35,319 nucleotides of DNA from Terriglobus sp. (GTDB taxonomy: Bacteria > Acidobacteriota > Terriglobia > Terriglobales > Acidobacteriaceae): the NCBI GenBank assembly GCA_026225595.1, contig JAMFTB010000040.1, forward strand, positions 1-35,319. Reading direction: 5' to 3'. Within the stretch, counting starts at the first letter, position 1. Each line of letters opens with the position of its first letter. A program made the translations under genes and the position numbers. The notes beneath the pieces were generated by a model that saw only the letters and a list, made by a program, of their open reading frames with translations, was not told where the DNA came from and searched no databases. Positions 1-10,498 of this stretch are shown piece by piece.

Positions 1-1
1 A

Positions 2-2128
2 GACCTCAAGGCGCGCTTCACGCTTGATGTAGGAACTTGGCTCGATCCAAACATCAGCGTCGTCAGCAACAGCCCGCCCAATGAAGTCGCGCACACCGTC
101 AATGGGCAACAGATTCATCACACCTTTCCAGAGACCAAACCCATCTCGACCTACCTCTTCGCCTTTGCAGCAGGCCCATGGGCGAGGTTCCCAGGCATGC
201 CCGGCGAACCAGATTTCTACGTGCGCAAGTCGCAACTTAAGCGCGCACAGGCAGAGGCTCCGCATGTGCAGCAGATGACGGCGCGCGGCATCAAGTTCCT
301 GAGCGATTATTTTCAGCAGCCGTTTCCTTTCCCGAAGTATGACCTCGTGCTCATCCCCGGCTTTCCCTTTGGCGGCATGGAACATGCGGGCGCAACCTTC
401 CTCAACGAAACAGGCGTGCTCTTTCGCAGTGCACCCACCGCTGCCGATCGCTTTAACCGCGACACGCTGGTGCTGCACGAGCTGACGCACCAGTGGTTTG
501 GCGACCTGGTGACGATGCGCTGGTTTGATGACCTGTGGCTGAAAGAAGGCTTTGCGCAGTTCATGGCCTACCGCGCGCTCGAAGATCTGGAGCCCGCATC
601 GCTGCCGTGGAAGCACCTGTATGAAGACATCAAGCCGCTGGCTTATGGCATTGATGAGACCGAGGGCACCACGCCCATCTTTCAAAACATCCCCAACCTG
701 AAAGACGCAAAGAGCGCGTACGGCGCCATCGTCTACCAGAAGGCGCCAAGCATTCTGCGGCAGCTGCAGTACCGCCTTGGTGATGAAGCATTTCGCGATG
801 GCCTGCGCAGTTACCTGATGGACCACGCCTATGCCAACGCGCAATGGGGCGACCTGGTGAGCGCGCTTGAAGCAAGCAGCAAGCAGAACCTTAAGCCATG
901 GGCCAATGCATGGGTGGTGCAGCGCGGTATGCCGCAGATCACCGTGGACTACGCCTGCAACGGACCGCAACATCACATCAGCAAGTTCACCCTTGCGCAG
1001 CATGACGTTCTACCTGATGGCTACACATGGCCGATCACCAACGAAATCGTCTTCTACTACGGCGACAAGATGGCGGAGGAGACCGTTCGCGTCTCATGGA
1101 GCACGCCTACCTTTGAAGTCAAAGCGGCGCACGGCAAGCTGTGCCCCATGTACGCCTTCGCCAACTACGGCGACTACGCCTACGGCCGCTTTCTGCTGGA
1201 TGCGAAGAGCGAGCTTGGCGTTCGCGAACACATCATGGCCCCAGGCAGTCTCGATCCGTTGCGCAGAACCATGCTGTGGGGTGCTCTTTGGGACAACGTG
1301 CATGTTGCGCAGTCATCCCCAAGCATCTTTGCGGAATTTGCGATCCCAAACCTGGTGGGGAATGACGAATCGGTCACCCGAATGCAGTTTGCGCGGATCA
1401 ATACGGTGTTGAACCGTTACATCACCGGGCCAGTGCGAACGCCCCTGCTGCAGCAAGCAGAAGAAGCTGCAATGGATCAGATGCAGTATGGTATCGAGCC
1501 TGGCGATCGTATCGTTGGCTTTCGTGCCTTCACTTCACTGGCAGAAACAGACAAGGCGCGCGCCACGCTGAAGCAGTTACTCGTCGGAGACATGAAGGTT
1601 CCGGGTGTGGAGCTTCGCTCACTCGACCGATGGAGCATGATTGGCCGCCTGATCGCCGTAAACGACAGCGATGCCCAACAACTACTGATGTTGGAGCAGG
1701 GACGCGACACCACCGATGATGGCCGCAAGTATGCCTTCGCCGTGATGGCCGGCGCTCCAGGCGCACTGGTGAAGCAGCGCTACTTTGACGCCTACACAAC
1801 GCCGCCCACCGCGGCCAATGCGCAGCAGGAGGACTGGCTCTCGCAATCCATTGGCCCGTTCAACAACGTGCGGCAGAGCGCGCTGACGCTGCCGTACCTG
1901 CAACGCAGCCTGGACCAGCTGCAGGAGATCAAACGCGACCGCAAAATCTTTTACCTGGGCGTGTGGCTTGGCGGATTCCTTGGCGGGCAGACATCGCCTG
2001 AGGCGCTGACAATCGTGAAGCAATGGCTGGCGCAGCCGAACATCGACCCTGACCTGCGCCGCAAGGTGCTTGAGAATGCAGACCCGCTGGACCGCACCGT
2101 CCGCATCCGCGCAAAGTTCCCGGAGTAG
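2..2128 (+). CDS. M1 family metallopeptidase (aminopeptidase N-like), 5'-truncated by window edge
   Basis: Frame is open from base 2 (DLKARFTLDVGTWLDPNISVVSN...), upstream of the listed ORF start at 197; HELTHQWFGDLVTMRWFDDLWLKEGFAQF zinc motif (HExxH...E) and GGMEHAGATFLNE. Confidence 0.95.
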   Translation, partial: DLKARFTLDVGTWLDPNISVVSNSPPNEVAHTVNGQQIHHTFPETKPISTYLFAFAAGPWARFPGMPGEPDFYVRKSQLKRAQAEAPHVQQMTARGIKFLSDYFQQPFPFPKYDLVLIPGFPFGGMEHAGATFLNETGVLFRSAPTAADRFNRDTLVLHELTHQWFGDLVTMRWFDDLWLKEGFAQFMAYRALEDLEPASLPWKHLYEDIKPLAYGIDETEGTTPIFQNIPNLKDAKSAYGAIVYQKAPSILRQLQYRLGDEAFRDGLRSYLMDHAYANAQWGDLVSALEASSKQNLKPWANAWVVQRGMPQITVDYACNGPQHHISKFTLAQHDVLPDGYTWPITNEIVFYYGDKMAEETVRVSWSTPTFEVKAAHGKLCPMYAFANYGDYAYGRFLLDAKSELGVREHIMAPGSLDPLRRTMLWGALWDNVHVAQSSPSIFAEFAIPNLVGNDESVTRMQFARINTVLNRYITGPVRTPLLQQAEEAAMDQMQYGIEPGDRIVGFRAFTSLAETDKARATLKQLLVGDMKVPGVELRSLDRWSMIGRLIAVNDSDAQQLLMLEQGRDTTDDGRKYAFAVMAGAPGALVKQRYFDAYTTPPTAANAQQEDWLSQSIGPFNNVRQSALTLPYLQRSLDQLQEIKRDRKIFYLGVWLGGFLGGQTSPEALTIVKQWLAQPNIDPDLRRKVLENADPLDRTVRIRAKFPE

Positions 2129-2131
2129 CCA

Positions 2132-2315
2132 TGTCCTGCCGGACGGGCCCGCTGCGCGCGGGGCGGGCGTTTGCACGCCTTTTTACTTCCTTCGGAGTGG
2201 CCCTTCCGTTGGTCGTGATGAAACTTGATGCCGACCAACGGGAGGGGCGAGGCGAAGCCAGGAAAAAGGTGCGTGAGCACCCGCCCTCCGCGAAGGAGGC
2301 CCGTCCGGCAGGACA
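2132..2315. repeat. Palindromic hairpin/terminator element, copy A (simple form)
   Basis: TGTCCTGCCGGACGGGCC...GGCCCGTCCGGCAGGACA termini; left GGCGT-TTGC-ACGCC-TTTTTA hairpin and, on the minus strand, GGTGC-TCAC-GCACC-TTTTT; starts 3 nt after the aminopeptidase stop. Confidence 0.9.
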
Positions 2316-2350
2316 TCTTTTGGCATCAGCCCTGTACGATAAAGAGCGTC

Positions 2351-3871
<1,521 letters not shown>

Positions 3872-3878
3872 CAGAACA

Positions 3879-4090
3879 TGTCCTGCCGGACGGGCCCGCT
3901 ACGCGTGGAGCGGGCGTTTCACGCCTTTTTACTGCTTCGCTTAGCCCTCCCGATGGGAGGGATCAAACGCATCACCACAAATTTTGTCATCCTGAGCGGA
4001 GCGCAGCGAAGTCGAAGGACCTGCATTTCGCTGGCGCCAGCACGAATTTCAAATCCTGACCAACGGGAAGGCTGCGCGTCCTGCAGGACA
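3879..4090. repeat. Palindromic hairpin/terminator element, copy B (composite; right arm degenerate)
   Basis: TGTCCTGCCGGACGGGCCCGC... with GGCGT-TTC-ACGCC-TTTTTA; loop contains the TTGTCATCCTGAGCGGAGCGCAGCGAAGTCGAAGGACCTGCA repeat; ends CGTCCTGCAGGACA. Confidence 0.85.
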
Positions 4091-4109
4091 AAATTAGTCT
4101 GTTTATTTT

Positions 4110-4478
4110 CTAGTTGCTGCCAGCCGATGAAGACGGCATCATGCTGATCCAGTTGGTCTCGTCGTAGATCAGCATTTCCGTGTCCTTGTCTTTTTGCGGC
4201 AAGACCCGGGGCGGCGACGGAATGTTTTTGGCGCCCAGCTTGAACAGGTAGAAGGAGAGCGGCGCGCCGGGCAGGTCAATGTATTCGTCTTGCAGAGAGC
4301 CGGAGACGCCTGGCGATGCGGCACCCGTGCGGGCGGCAACTTCCTCTACATGCGCTGACCGGTTGGGTGCGGACCATTCTGCTGCTGGGCTCATAGAGGC
4401 ATGACACACGGGGGCGGCGCACAGTACAGCGGCAGGTAGAGCGAGGCGAACAAAGGCTGCGATCTTCATGGAAGACAC
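4110..4478 (-). CDS. Hypothetical secreted protein (signal peptide)
   Basis: 122 aa; MKIAAFVRLALPAAVLCAAPVCHA signal-like N-terminus; AGGAG ribosome-binding site about 7 nt before a GTG start at 4478. Confidence 0.65.
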   Translation of the reverse strand: MSSMKIAAFVRLALPAAVLCAAPVCHASMSPAAEWSAPNRSAHVEEVAARTGAASPGVSGSLQDEYIDLPGAPLSFYLFKLGAKNIPSPPRVLPQKDKDTEMLIYDETNWISMMPSSSAGSN

Positions 4479-4756
4479 CGTTGATCTCCTTTCAGGGACC
4501 TATCGGCGGCGGCGACGATTGCGTCACCGTGTGACACAGATCAAACGAGCACGGACGCTTACACTGACGAAATAGACGGACGAAACGTTGTATTGTTTGC
4601 CAGCCGTGACGCATCTGTTCGGCTTCTCGGTGTCGGGGCTGTCGCAACTCCAGCCCTTTGTCGCACTTCCAAGGCTTGGAATTCCGGGCTCTTGGGGCAC
4701 AAGCGTAGCACCGCCGCGCGCCGCAGTACACTGCAATAAGGGGCAGGTATCTGTGT

Positions 4757-5338
4757 ATGGTCTTCGTTCTGGATAACTACGACTCGTTCACCTACAACCT
4801 GGTGCAGTACATGGGCGAGCTTGGCGCGGAGATGGTCATCCGCCGCAACGACGAGCTGACGCCAGCGGAGATTGAGGCGCTTGCGCCTGACCGTATCCTG
4901 ATTTCGCCCGGCCCCTGCACACCGCAGGAGGCAGGCGTCTCCATTGACCTGATCCGCCACTATGCGGATAAGAAGAAGCGCACGCCGATTCTTGGCGTTT
5001 GCCTGGGGCACCAGGCGCTGGGCGCGGCCTTTGGCGGCAACGTCGTCCGCGCGGCGCGGCTGATGCACGGCAAAACCAGCCAGGTGCAGCACGACGGTCG
5101 CACCATCTTCGCCGGACTGGAGCAGGACATGACCTGCACGCGCTACCACTCGCTGGTGGTCAGCCCGGAGGGTCTGCCGGATGAGCTGGAAGTCTCCGCC
5201 CGCACCACCGACCCGGAAGGCGAGGTCATCATGGGTTTGCGCCACCGCGACCTGCCCATTGAAGGCGTGCAGTTTCATCCGGAAAGCGTTCTGACCAGCC
5301 ACGGCAAACGCCTCATCGAAAACTTCCTGAAGATGTAA
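4757..5338 (+). CDS. trpG: Anthranilate/aminodeoxychorismate synthase component II (glutamine amidotransferase)
   Basis: [47 protein letters not shown] and [14 protein letters not shown], typical TrpG/PabA motifs. Confidence 0.95.
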   Translation: MVFVLDNYDSFTYNLVQYMGELGAEMVIRRNDELTPAEIEALAPDRILISPGPCTPQEAGVSIDLIRHYADKKKRTPILGVCLGHQALGAAFGGNVVRAARLMHGKTSQVQHDGRTIFAGLEQDMTCTRYHSLVVSPEGLPDELEVSARTTDPEGEVIMGLRHRDLPIEGVQFHPESVLTSHGKRLIENFLKM

Positions 5339-5369
5339 TCGCACATGCGAAACACTTCTGTTCAAAGCG

Positions 5370-5556
5370 TGTCCTGCCGGACGAGCCTCCTGCGCGGAGG
5401 GCGGGTGCTCACGCACCTCTTTACTGGCTTCGCCTCGCCCCTCCCGCTGGTCGGGATGAAACGCATCCCCACAAATTTTTGTCATCCTGAGCGGAGCGAA
5501 GCGAAGTCGAAGGACCTGCATTCCCTCGGTAGCACCACGAACGCAAACGGAAGGCC
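5370..5556. repeat. Palindromic hairpin/terminator element, copy C (composite, right arm missing)
   Basis: GTCCTGCCGGACGAGCCTCCTGCGCGGAGGGCGGGTGCTCACGCACC...TTGTCATCCTGAGCGGAGCGAAGCGAAGTCGAAGGACCTGCATT...; runs into a GGGTGCCCCAT repeat at 5557. Confidence 0.8.
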
Positions 5557-6694
5557 GGGTGCCCCATCGCCTGCCCTGAGCCTGCCGAAGGGTCTCGCGT
5601 TTGAGACATGGGTTCGCAGCGTCTGCCTCGCAACACTCTTCGTTCTACCACTCACACTCCACGCGCAGACAACACATGCTGAACAGCCACTTGGCACTGT
5701 CAAAACCGACGGTGCAGAGGTGAGCGGACTCGTCAGCGTGAGCAATGGCAAAGCCACCATTGGCAACAACGGCGCGGTTACCGCAGGCGCACAGGCAGCG
5801 GTCATTGCGCTGGCGCGCGGTGGCGAAGTCCACGTCTGCGCCGGCTCTGCGGTGCATCTTTCGCAGACCAGCACGCAGGCGCGCAAGCCGCCCATGATGA
5901 TGGCCGTCGACCGCGGCGCGGTGGAGATCCACACCAGTGCCGAGAAGACAGACGCCATCCTGACGCCGGACCTGCGCTTTGAACTTTCGGACGCAGCGCC
6001 GCTGGACCTGCGCATCCGCGTGGTGCCCAACGGCGACACCTGCGTGGACAACAGCGGCAAGGACGCTCCGATGCTGCACGTAACCGAAACGTTTGGCGAC
6101 GCGACGTACTTCATCCGGCCAGGCCAGCGCGTGCTGTTTGAGCACGGCAGTCTGCGCGAGGTGGTAGACCACGAAAGCAGCAGCTGCGGGTGCCCGCGCG
6201 GCGACTCGCTGGTGCTTGCAGGCAAGGGCAAGAAGGGCGACGGCAAGGTGCCTGAGGTGGTCAAACAGAATCCATTCCCAGAGGCTGTAAGCCAGGGCCT
6301 GCAGCCACCCGCCCCGCCGCCCGCAGCGCCGCCGGGCGAGGTACACACGCAGGTAAGCAGCACACTGAACTACAGCGGAGCCACCAACTCTGCAAGCGGG
6401 CCGCCGGGCCAGACCACAACAGCTGCAGACGTGGCCGCAGGCGCCGCCGCTGCAGGCGACAACACCGCAGCAGGAACGACGGCAAACGCAACGGCAGCAA
6501 GCGGAGCAGCATCGACCACGCCTGCAAGCACAACAACAGCAGCCAATGCCGGGGCTCCCGCACCGCCGTCGTCAGAGCTCCCAAACACGGGCGTGCATGT
6601 GGAGCAGGCAGCGCCGCCGCCCGCCGGACCCAATCCCTTCAAAGCCATCGGCCGCTTCTTCCAGCGCCTTTTCGGCGTCCATCCCTCGTCCTAG
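5457..6694 (+). CDS. FecR-like secreted protein with low-complexity Ala/Pro/Thr region; start codon uncertain
   Basis: WVRSVCLATLFVLPLTLHAQ signal-like segment, then VKTDGAEVSGLVSVSNGKATIGNNGAVTAGAQAAVIALARGGEVHVCAGS...; no ATG/GTG/TTG between the repeats and the signal-like segment, so the frame's first starts (5345 or 5457) lie before or inside repeats. Confidence 0.6.
5557..5612. repeat. GGGTGCCCCAT...ATGGG palindrome interrupted by a CCCTGAGCCTGCCGAAGG repeat
   Basis: GGGTGCCCCAT + CGCCTGCCCTGAGCCTGCCGAAGG + GTCTCGCGTTTGAGACATGGG; removing the 24-nt middle restores CCCATGTCTC-GCGTTT-GAGACATGGG. Confidence 0.7.
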
Positions 6695-6772
6695 CGCGGC
6701 TCGCGTGTTCTGTTGTTTCCAACGTGCCGGTGAGATGAAGTTGCGCGCTGGTGCGTATAGCGCATTCGAAAA

Positions 6773-6970
6773 GGCACAGCTTCATCTGTGCAGAAGGAGA
6801 GTTTTGAAAGGGCATGGCTTCAGCCATGCCAAAACGACGATTTCAATGGAAGCGGCTTTAGCCGCTGAGGCTTAGCTTCCTCTCGCATAAACAAAACTGA
6901 CCTCAGGGGCTGAAGCCACCACCCAAGCAGAGCTTTTATTGGCATGGCTAAAGCCATGCCCTTCCGAAAA
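6773..6970. repeat. Cluster of short palindromes of the GGCATGGCTTCAGCCATGCC type
   Basis: GGCACAGCTTCATCTGTGC (6773), GGCATGGCTTCAGCCATGCC (6811-6830), GGCATGGCTAAAGCCATGCCCTTCCGAAA (6941 on). Confidence 0.8.
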
Positions 6971-7042
6971 TCAAGCACATTTCCAATCGCGAGCCGTCCA
7001 ACCCGCAAAGCTCTTCAGTTGACTTCAGCGGGACGGTACTCC

Positions 7043-7993
7043 GTGAATCGAACTCGGTTATGGCGCGTGGCGTCAGTGCGAATTGCGCCCGCCTGCCTGC
7101 TCTTTCTCGCCTCTGGCGCAATGCTGGCAGGCCAGCAACAGGCGCAGCCTGCGGCCCCTGCTAAACCAGCCTCATCCCAAGCAGACAGACTGCAGTTTGA
7201 AGTGGCTTCTGTGCGTGAAGATATGTCTCCCAAATACACCGAGCCCCCGTTCTCACTGGACTCCGACGACGCCTTCAAATCAACCGGCAGCCTGTTTGAG
7301 GTCACGAGCAACCTGCGGACGTACATTGCCTTTGCTTACAAGCTGAATCAGCTGAACCCCATGTTTGAAGGTCTGCCACAGTGGGCATCCACAAAGAAAT
7401 TTGCGATTCACGCGCGTGCCGCGGGCAGCCCCACCAAAGACCAGCTGCGGCAGATGATGCAGGCTCTGCTGAAGGACAGGTTCAAGCTGGCCATCCACTT
7501 TGAGACACGCGAGATGCCCGTGTTTGCCATGACGCTGATCAAACCCGGGAAGACCGGCGATGGACTGCGGCTGCATGCCGATGGCCCCGGGTGCGATGTG
7601 CGACTACCGAATCCGGGACCGGATAGCCCGGAGGCTTCCATGGACATGCTGCCGTGCAGTACATACACGGCGCTTACAAAACCAGACCACTCCCTGATAA
7701 TGGGTTCGCGCAATACGACCCTCAGCCAGATTGCGGTGGCCTTCTCCAATATCGGCGGTTATGGCCGCCCAGTGGTCGACCAAACCGGCATCACAGGCGC
7801 AGTCGACTTCGCGGTCCGGTTCACGCCCGATCCGCAGTCGCCGCTGGTACACGGTGACGCTGCCCCTGCAGAATTTCAGGGTGAGTCTCTGACGCAAGCG
7901 ATCAAAGAACAACTTGGCATGAAGCTGACGCCGGTGAAGGCTCAGGTCAGTATCCCGGTGGTGGAGCGGGTGGAGATGCCCACAGACAACTAG
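7043..7993 (+). CDS. TIGR03435-type family protein (exported)
   Basis: GTG start at 7043 gives MNRTRLWRVASVRIAPACLLFLASGAMLAGQQQ, a signal peptide; LQFEVASVRED, YIAFAYKL, RQMMQALLKDRFKLAIHFETREMPVFAMTL, VDQTGITGAVDFAVRF. The listed start at 6944 lies inside a repeat. Confidence 0.85.
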   Translation: MNRTRLWRVASVRIAPACLLFLASGAMLAGQQQAQPAAPAKPASSQADRLQFEVASVREDMSPKYTEPPFSLDSDDAFKSTGSLFEVTSNLRTYIAFAYKLNQLNPMFEGLPQWASTKKFAIHARAAGSPTKDQLRQMMQALLKDRFKLAIHFETREMPVFAMTLIKPGKTGDGLRLHADGPGCDVRLPNPGPDSPEASMDMLPCSTYTALTKPDHSLIMGSRNTTLSQIAVAFSNIGGYGRPVVDQTGITGAVDFAVRFTPDPQSPLVHGDAAPAEFQGESLTQAIKEQLGMKLTPVKAQVSIPVVERVEMPTDN

Positions 7994-8057
7994 CCCGCAC
8001 ACTCTGCAGTTCCAACGGTGTTGCTGGATGAGATCTCGCGCATTCATGTGGCTGACG

Positions 8058-8161
8058 TTCGGAAGGGCACAGCTTCAGCTGTGCCGATACGCCGCTCACA
8101 TGGAGACGGCTTTAGCCCAATCAGAACGTTGTTGGCATAGCTGAAGCCATGCCCTTCCGAA
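8058..8161. repeat. Inverted repeat cluster of the same GGCAYRGCTTCAGC family
   Basis: TTCGGAAGGGCACAGCTTCAGCTGTGCC ... GGCATAGCTGAAGCCATGCCCTTCCGAA; outer 11-nt arms are exact reverse complements. Confidence 0.8.
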
Positions 8162-8271
8162 AGACAAAGAAGGTCTTCGAAGTCGCAGCGGGATACAATC
8201 GACAGGCGGGGATTTGCGGCTTTTGCGCGTACGATCCCCACCAAGTTCAAGCAACATCAGGAAGTTTTTTC

Positions 8272-8832
8272 ATGTCGATTCCCGCTACACAGATGCGTCC
8301 CGGTATGGTCATCAAGCACAAGGAAAAGCTGCACTCAGTGTTTGCCGTGGAGCACCGCACGCCCGGCAACCTGCGCGCCTTTATCCAGGCCAAGCTGCGC
8401 AACCTTGAGTCCGGCGCCATCTTCGAGCACCGCTTCCGCTCCGGCGACGCTATCGACCGCGTCATCGTCGACGACGTTGCCATGGAGTTCCTCTACAAGG
8501 ACGGCGACGACTTTGTGTTCATGGACATGAATAACTTTGAGCAGACGACGCTGGGCCGCGACATTCTGGGCGATGCCGTGGACTTCATGCTGCCCAACAT
8601 CAAGATCGACATCAGCTTTATCGACGGCAAGCCCGTTGGCGTGGAGCTGCCCAATGTCGTTGAGATGACCGTCATTCAGACCGAGCCCGGTATCCGCTCG
8701 GCAACCGCGTCGTCCGTGACCAAGCCCGCCACCACTGAGACCGGCCTGATCGTGCAGGTGCCCGCGTTCATCAACGAAGGCGAAAAGATCCGCATCGACA
8801 CCGCAGAAGGCGCCTACATGTCCCGCGCATAG
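8272..8832 (+). CDS. efp: Elongation factor P
   Basis: MSIPATQMRPGMVIKHKEKLHSVFAVEHRTPGNLRAFIQAKLRNLESGA...VFMDMNNFEQ...VELPNVVEMTVIQTEPGIRSATASSVTKPATTETGLIVQVPAFINEGEKIRIDT; AGGAAG ribosome-binding site. Confidence 0.95.
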   Translation: MSIPATQMRPGMVIKHKEKLHSVFAVEHRTPGNLRAFIQAKLRNLESGAIFEHRFRSGDAIDRVIVDDVAMEFLYKDGDDFVFMDMNNFEQTTLGRDILGDAVDFMLPNIKIDISFIDGKPVGVELPNVVEMTVIQTEPGIRSATASSVTKPATTETGLIVQVPAFINEGEKIRIDTAEGAYMSRA

Positions 8833-8854
8833 ATACTGAGCGCATCCTAACCAC

Positions 8855-8886
8855 AAGCGCCACTCGCCAGAGTGGCGCTTTTCATT
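8855..8886 (+). terminator. Intrinsic terminator downstream of efp
   Basis: AAGCGCCACTC-GCCA-GAGTGGCGCTT followed by TTCATTT; perfect 11-bp stem. Confidence 0.85.
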
Positions 8887-9164
8887 TCTGCAGCAAGGAT
8901 GACCTTCTTCCGTCAAATTGAAGTAGAGCGCAATTGACGCTTTATCTCATACACATACACCGAAATATCCAGCTGCAACCCTGGCCCAATTTGCTGTCTG
9001 ACAATACAAGCACTGCTAGCGCCCACAGACCCAGCTGAAGCTGCGCATCCTCCTCACGGTACTCACAACCAACGGCCTCATCTTCATCGAATAACAATGA
9101 GGGTCGAACGATCCCCGCTTCTTTCGTTTTGCATGCATGCCGGATCAGGGAGCATCCTAGAGCC

Positions 9165-10064
9165 ATGCGTGTGCTTGAGGTTAAGACTTCCGTACTGAAA
9201 CTGGTCTATGAAGAGGCTGGCCCGAAAAATGGCCGGCCCGTGATGCTGGTGCATGGCTGGCCCGATTCGCCGCGGACATTCGATGCGATTCTGCCGGCGC
9301 TGCATGCCGCAGGCTATCGCACCATTGCGCCGTACCTGCGTGGATTTGGGCCGACTGAATTTCGCTCGCCAATGTTTGGGCGCAAGCCAAAACGTACAGG
9401 CCAGCCTGTAGCGCTTGCGCAGGACATCATCGATCTGGCCGATGCGCTGAAACTGAAGACATTCGACTACGTGGGTCATGACTGGGGCGCGCGCATGGGC
9501 TATGTGCTGGCTTCACTGTTCCCCACGCGGCTGGAACGGATGGTGACGCTCTCCACCGTGTTTGCGCCGGGTCCGTTGAAGCCGCCTGCCCTGCCCCAGG
9601 CGCAGACCTACTGGTACCAGTGGTTCCTGTGTACACAGCCGGGAGAAAAGGTGTTTCGCGCAGATCCTGTGGCATATGGCAAACGCATGTGGGAGACGTG
9701 GAGCCCGCAGGGCTGGTACGACGCTGCCGATCTAGCCAAAGCCGCCAAGAGCTGGGCAAACAAAGACTTTGCCGAGGTGACGCTGCAGAGCTATCGCTCA
9801 CGGTGGGGCCATGCGGAGCTTGATCCAACCTACGGCGTGTTGCAGGCCCGGTATGAGAGCACGCCCTCGCTGGATGTCCCGACGACATACATCCAGGGGT
9901 TGAACGATCGCTGCACACTGGCGGAGAGCTCAGACGGCATGGGCCGCTACTTCACCAACGGCTATCGCCGCGTGCTGCTTGAGGGTGTGGGTCACTTTCC
10001 GCAGCGGGAAGCTCCCGGGCTGGTTGCGGAAGAGATCGTGCGGCATCTGCAAGGACGTGCGTAG
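9165..10064 (+). CDS. Alpha/beta hydrolase (epoxide hydrolase/haloalkane dehalogenase-like fold)
   Basis: VHGWPDSPRTFDAILPALHAAGYRTIAPYLRGFG, VGHDWGARMGYVLASLFP nucleophile elbow, C-terminal GVGHFPQREAP histidine. Confidence 0.88.
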   Translation: MRVLEVKTSVLKLVYEEAGPKNGRPVMLVHGWPDSPRTFDAILPALHAAGYRTIAPYLRGFGPTEFRSPMFGRKPKRTGQPVALAQDIIDLADALKLKTFDYVGHDWGARMGYVLASLFPTRLERMVTLSTVFAPGPLKPPALPQAQTYWYQWFLCTQPGEKVFRADPVAYGKRMWETWSPQGWYDAADLAKAAKSWANKDFAEVTLQSYRSRWGHAELDPTYGVLQARYESTPSLDVPTTYIQGLNDRCTLAESSDGMGRYFTNGYRRVLLEGVGHFPQREAPGLVAEEIVRHLQGRA

Positions 10065-10084
10065 CATCCACTGGATTTGCAGAA

Positions 10085-10108
10085 GCAGAACGGGGTGTTC
10101 TGCCTTTA
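10085..10108 (+). terminator. Weak terminator-like hairpin after the hydrolase gene
   Basis: GCAGAAC-GGGGT-GTTCTGC then CTTTAGG; short T run only. Confidence 0.4.
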
Positions 10109-10136
10109 GGGGCGCGTGTCCCGCTAAAATCACACC

Positions 10137-10421
10137 ATGACCGTTCGCCACTACCAGGTTGAAGGGCGCGTGCAGGGTGTGGGCTTCCGCTGGTTTGTGC
10201 ACCGCGAGGCCGCAGAGCTGGGGTTGCGCGGTTGGGTGCGCAACACGCACGCGGGCCACGTTGAGGCAGTAGCCGCAGGTCCGCAGGAGCAGATGGAAGA
10301 GCTGGAGGCCGCGCTGCGCAAAGGCAGCCGCGGCAGCCGCGTCGACCGCGTCCGCATTCACAACCTGGAAGAGAGCGAAGCGGAAGGTCTGAAGGAATTC
10401 ATCATCGAAGGTGCGTTCTAG
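10137..10421 (+). CDS. acyP: Acylphosphatase
   Basis: HYQVEGRVQGVGFRWFVHREAAELGLRGWVRNTHAGHVEAVAAG signature. Confidence 0.94.
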   Translation: MTVRHYQVEGRVQGVGFRWFVHREAAELGLRGWVRNTHAGHVEAVAAGPQEQMEELEAALRKGSRGSRVDRVRIHNLEESEAEGLKEFIIEGAF

Positions 10422-10498
10422 TTTTTTGCTTACGGTCTATGTAGTTTCCTATAGAGTCATCTGCAAAGCTGCAGCAAACGCTTAAGGATGACAGGCAC

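Noticed and set aside
2132-2315. Insertion sequence or transposase gene within the repeat elements
   Set aside because: Elements are about 180-260 bp with no coding capacity, and no transposase (including RAYT-type) was seen in the window; no clear target duplication was found at their ends.
4510-4550. CRP-like site TGTGACACAGATCAAA upstream of trpG
   Set aside because: Only one good half-site; no supporting evidence for a CRP-type regulator acting here.
4559-5521. 320-aa minus-strand ORF
   Set aside because: Antisense to trpG and running into the copy C repeat; no recognisable domain.
5482-6363. 293-aa minus-strand ORF
   Set aside because: Antisense to the FecR-like gene and starting in its repetitive region; Ser/Pro/Thr-rich shadow frame.
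6575-6600. LPNTG motif in the FecR-like protein
   Set aside because: It is not followed by the hydrophobic segment and charged tail of a sortase signal; it lies in a Pro/Ala-rich linker, so it is likely chance.
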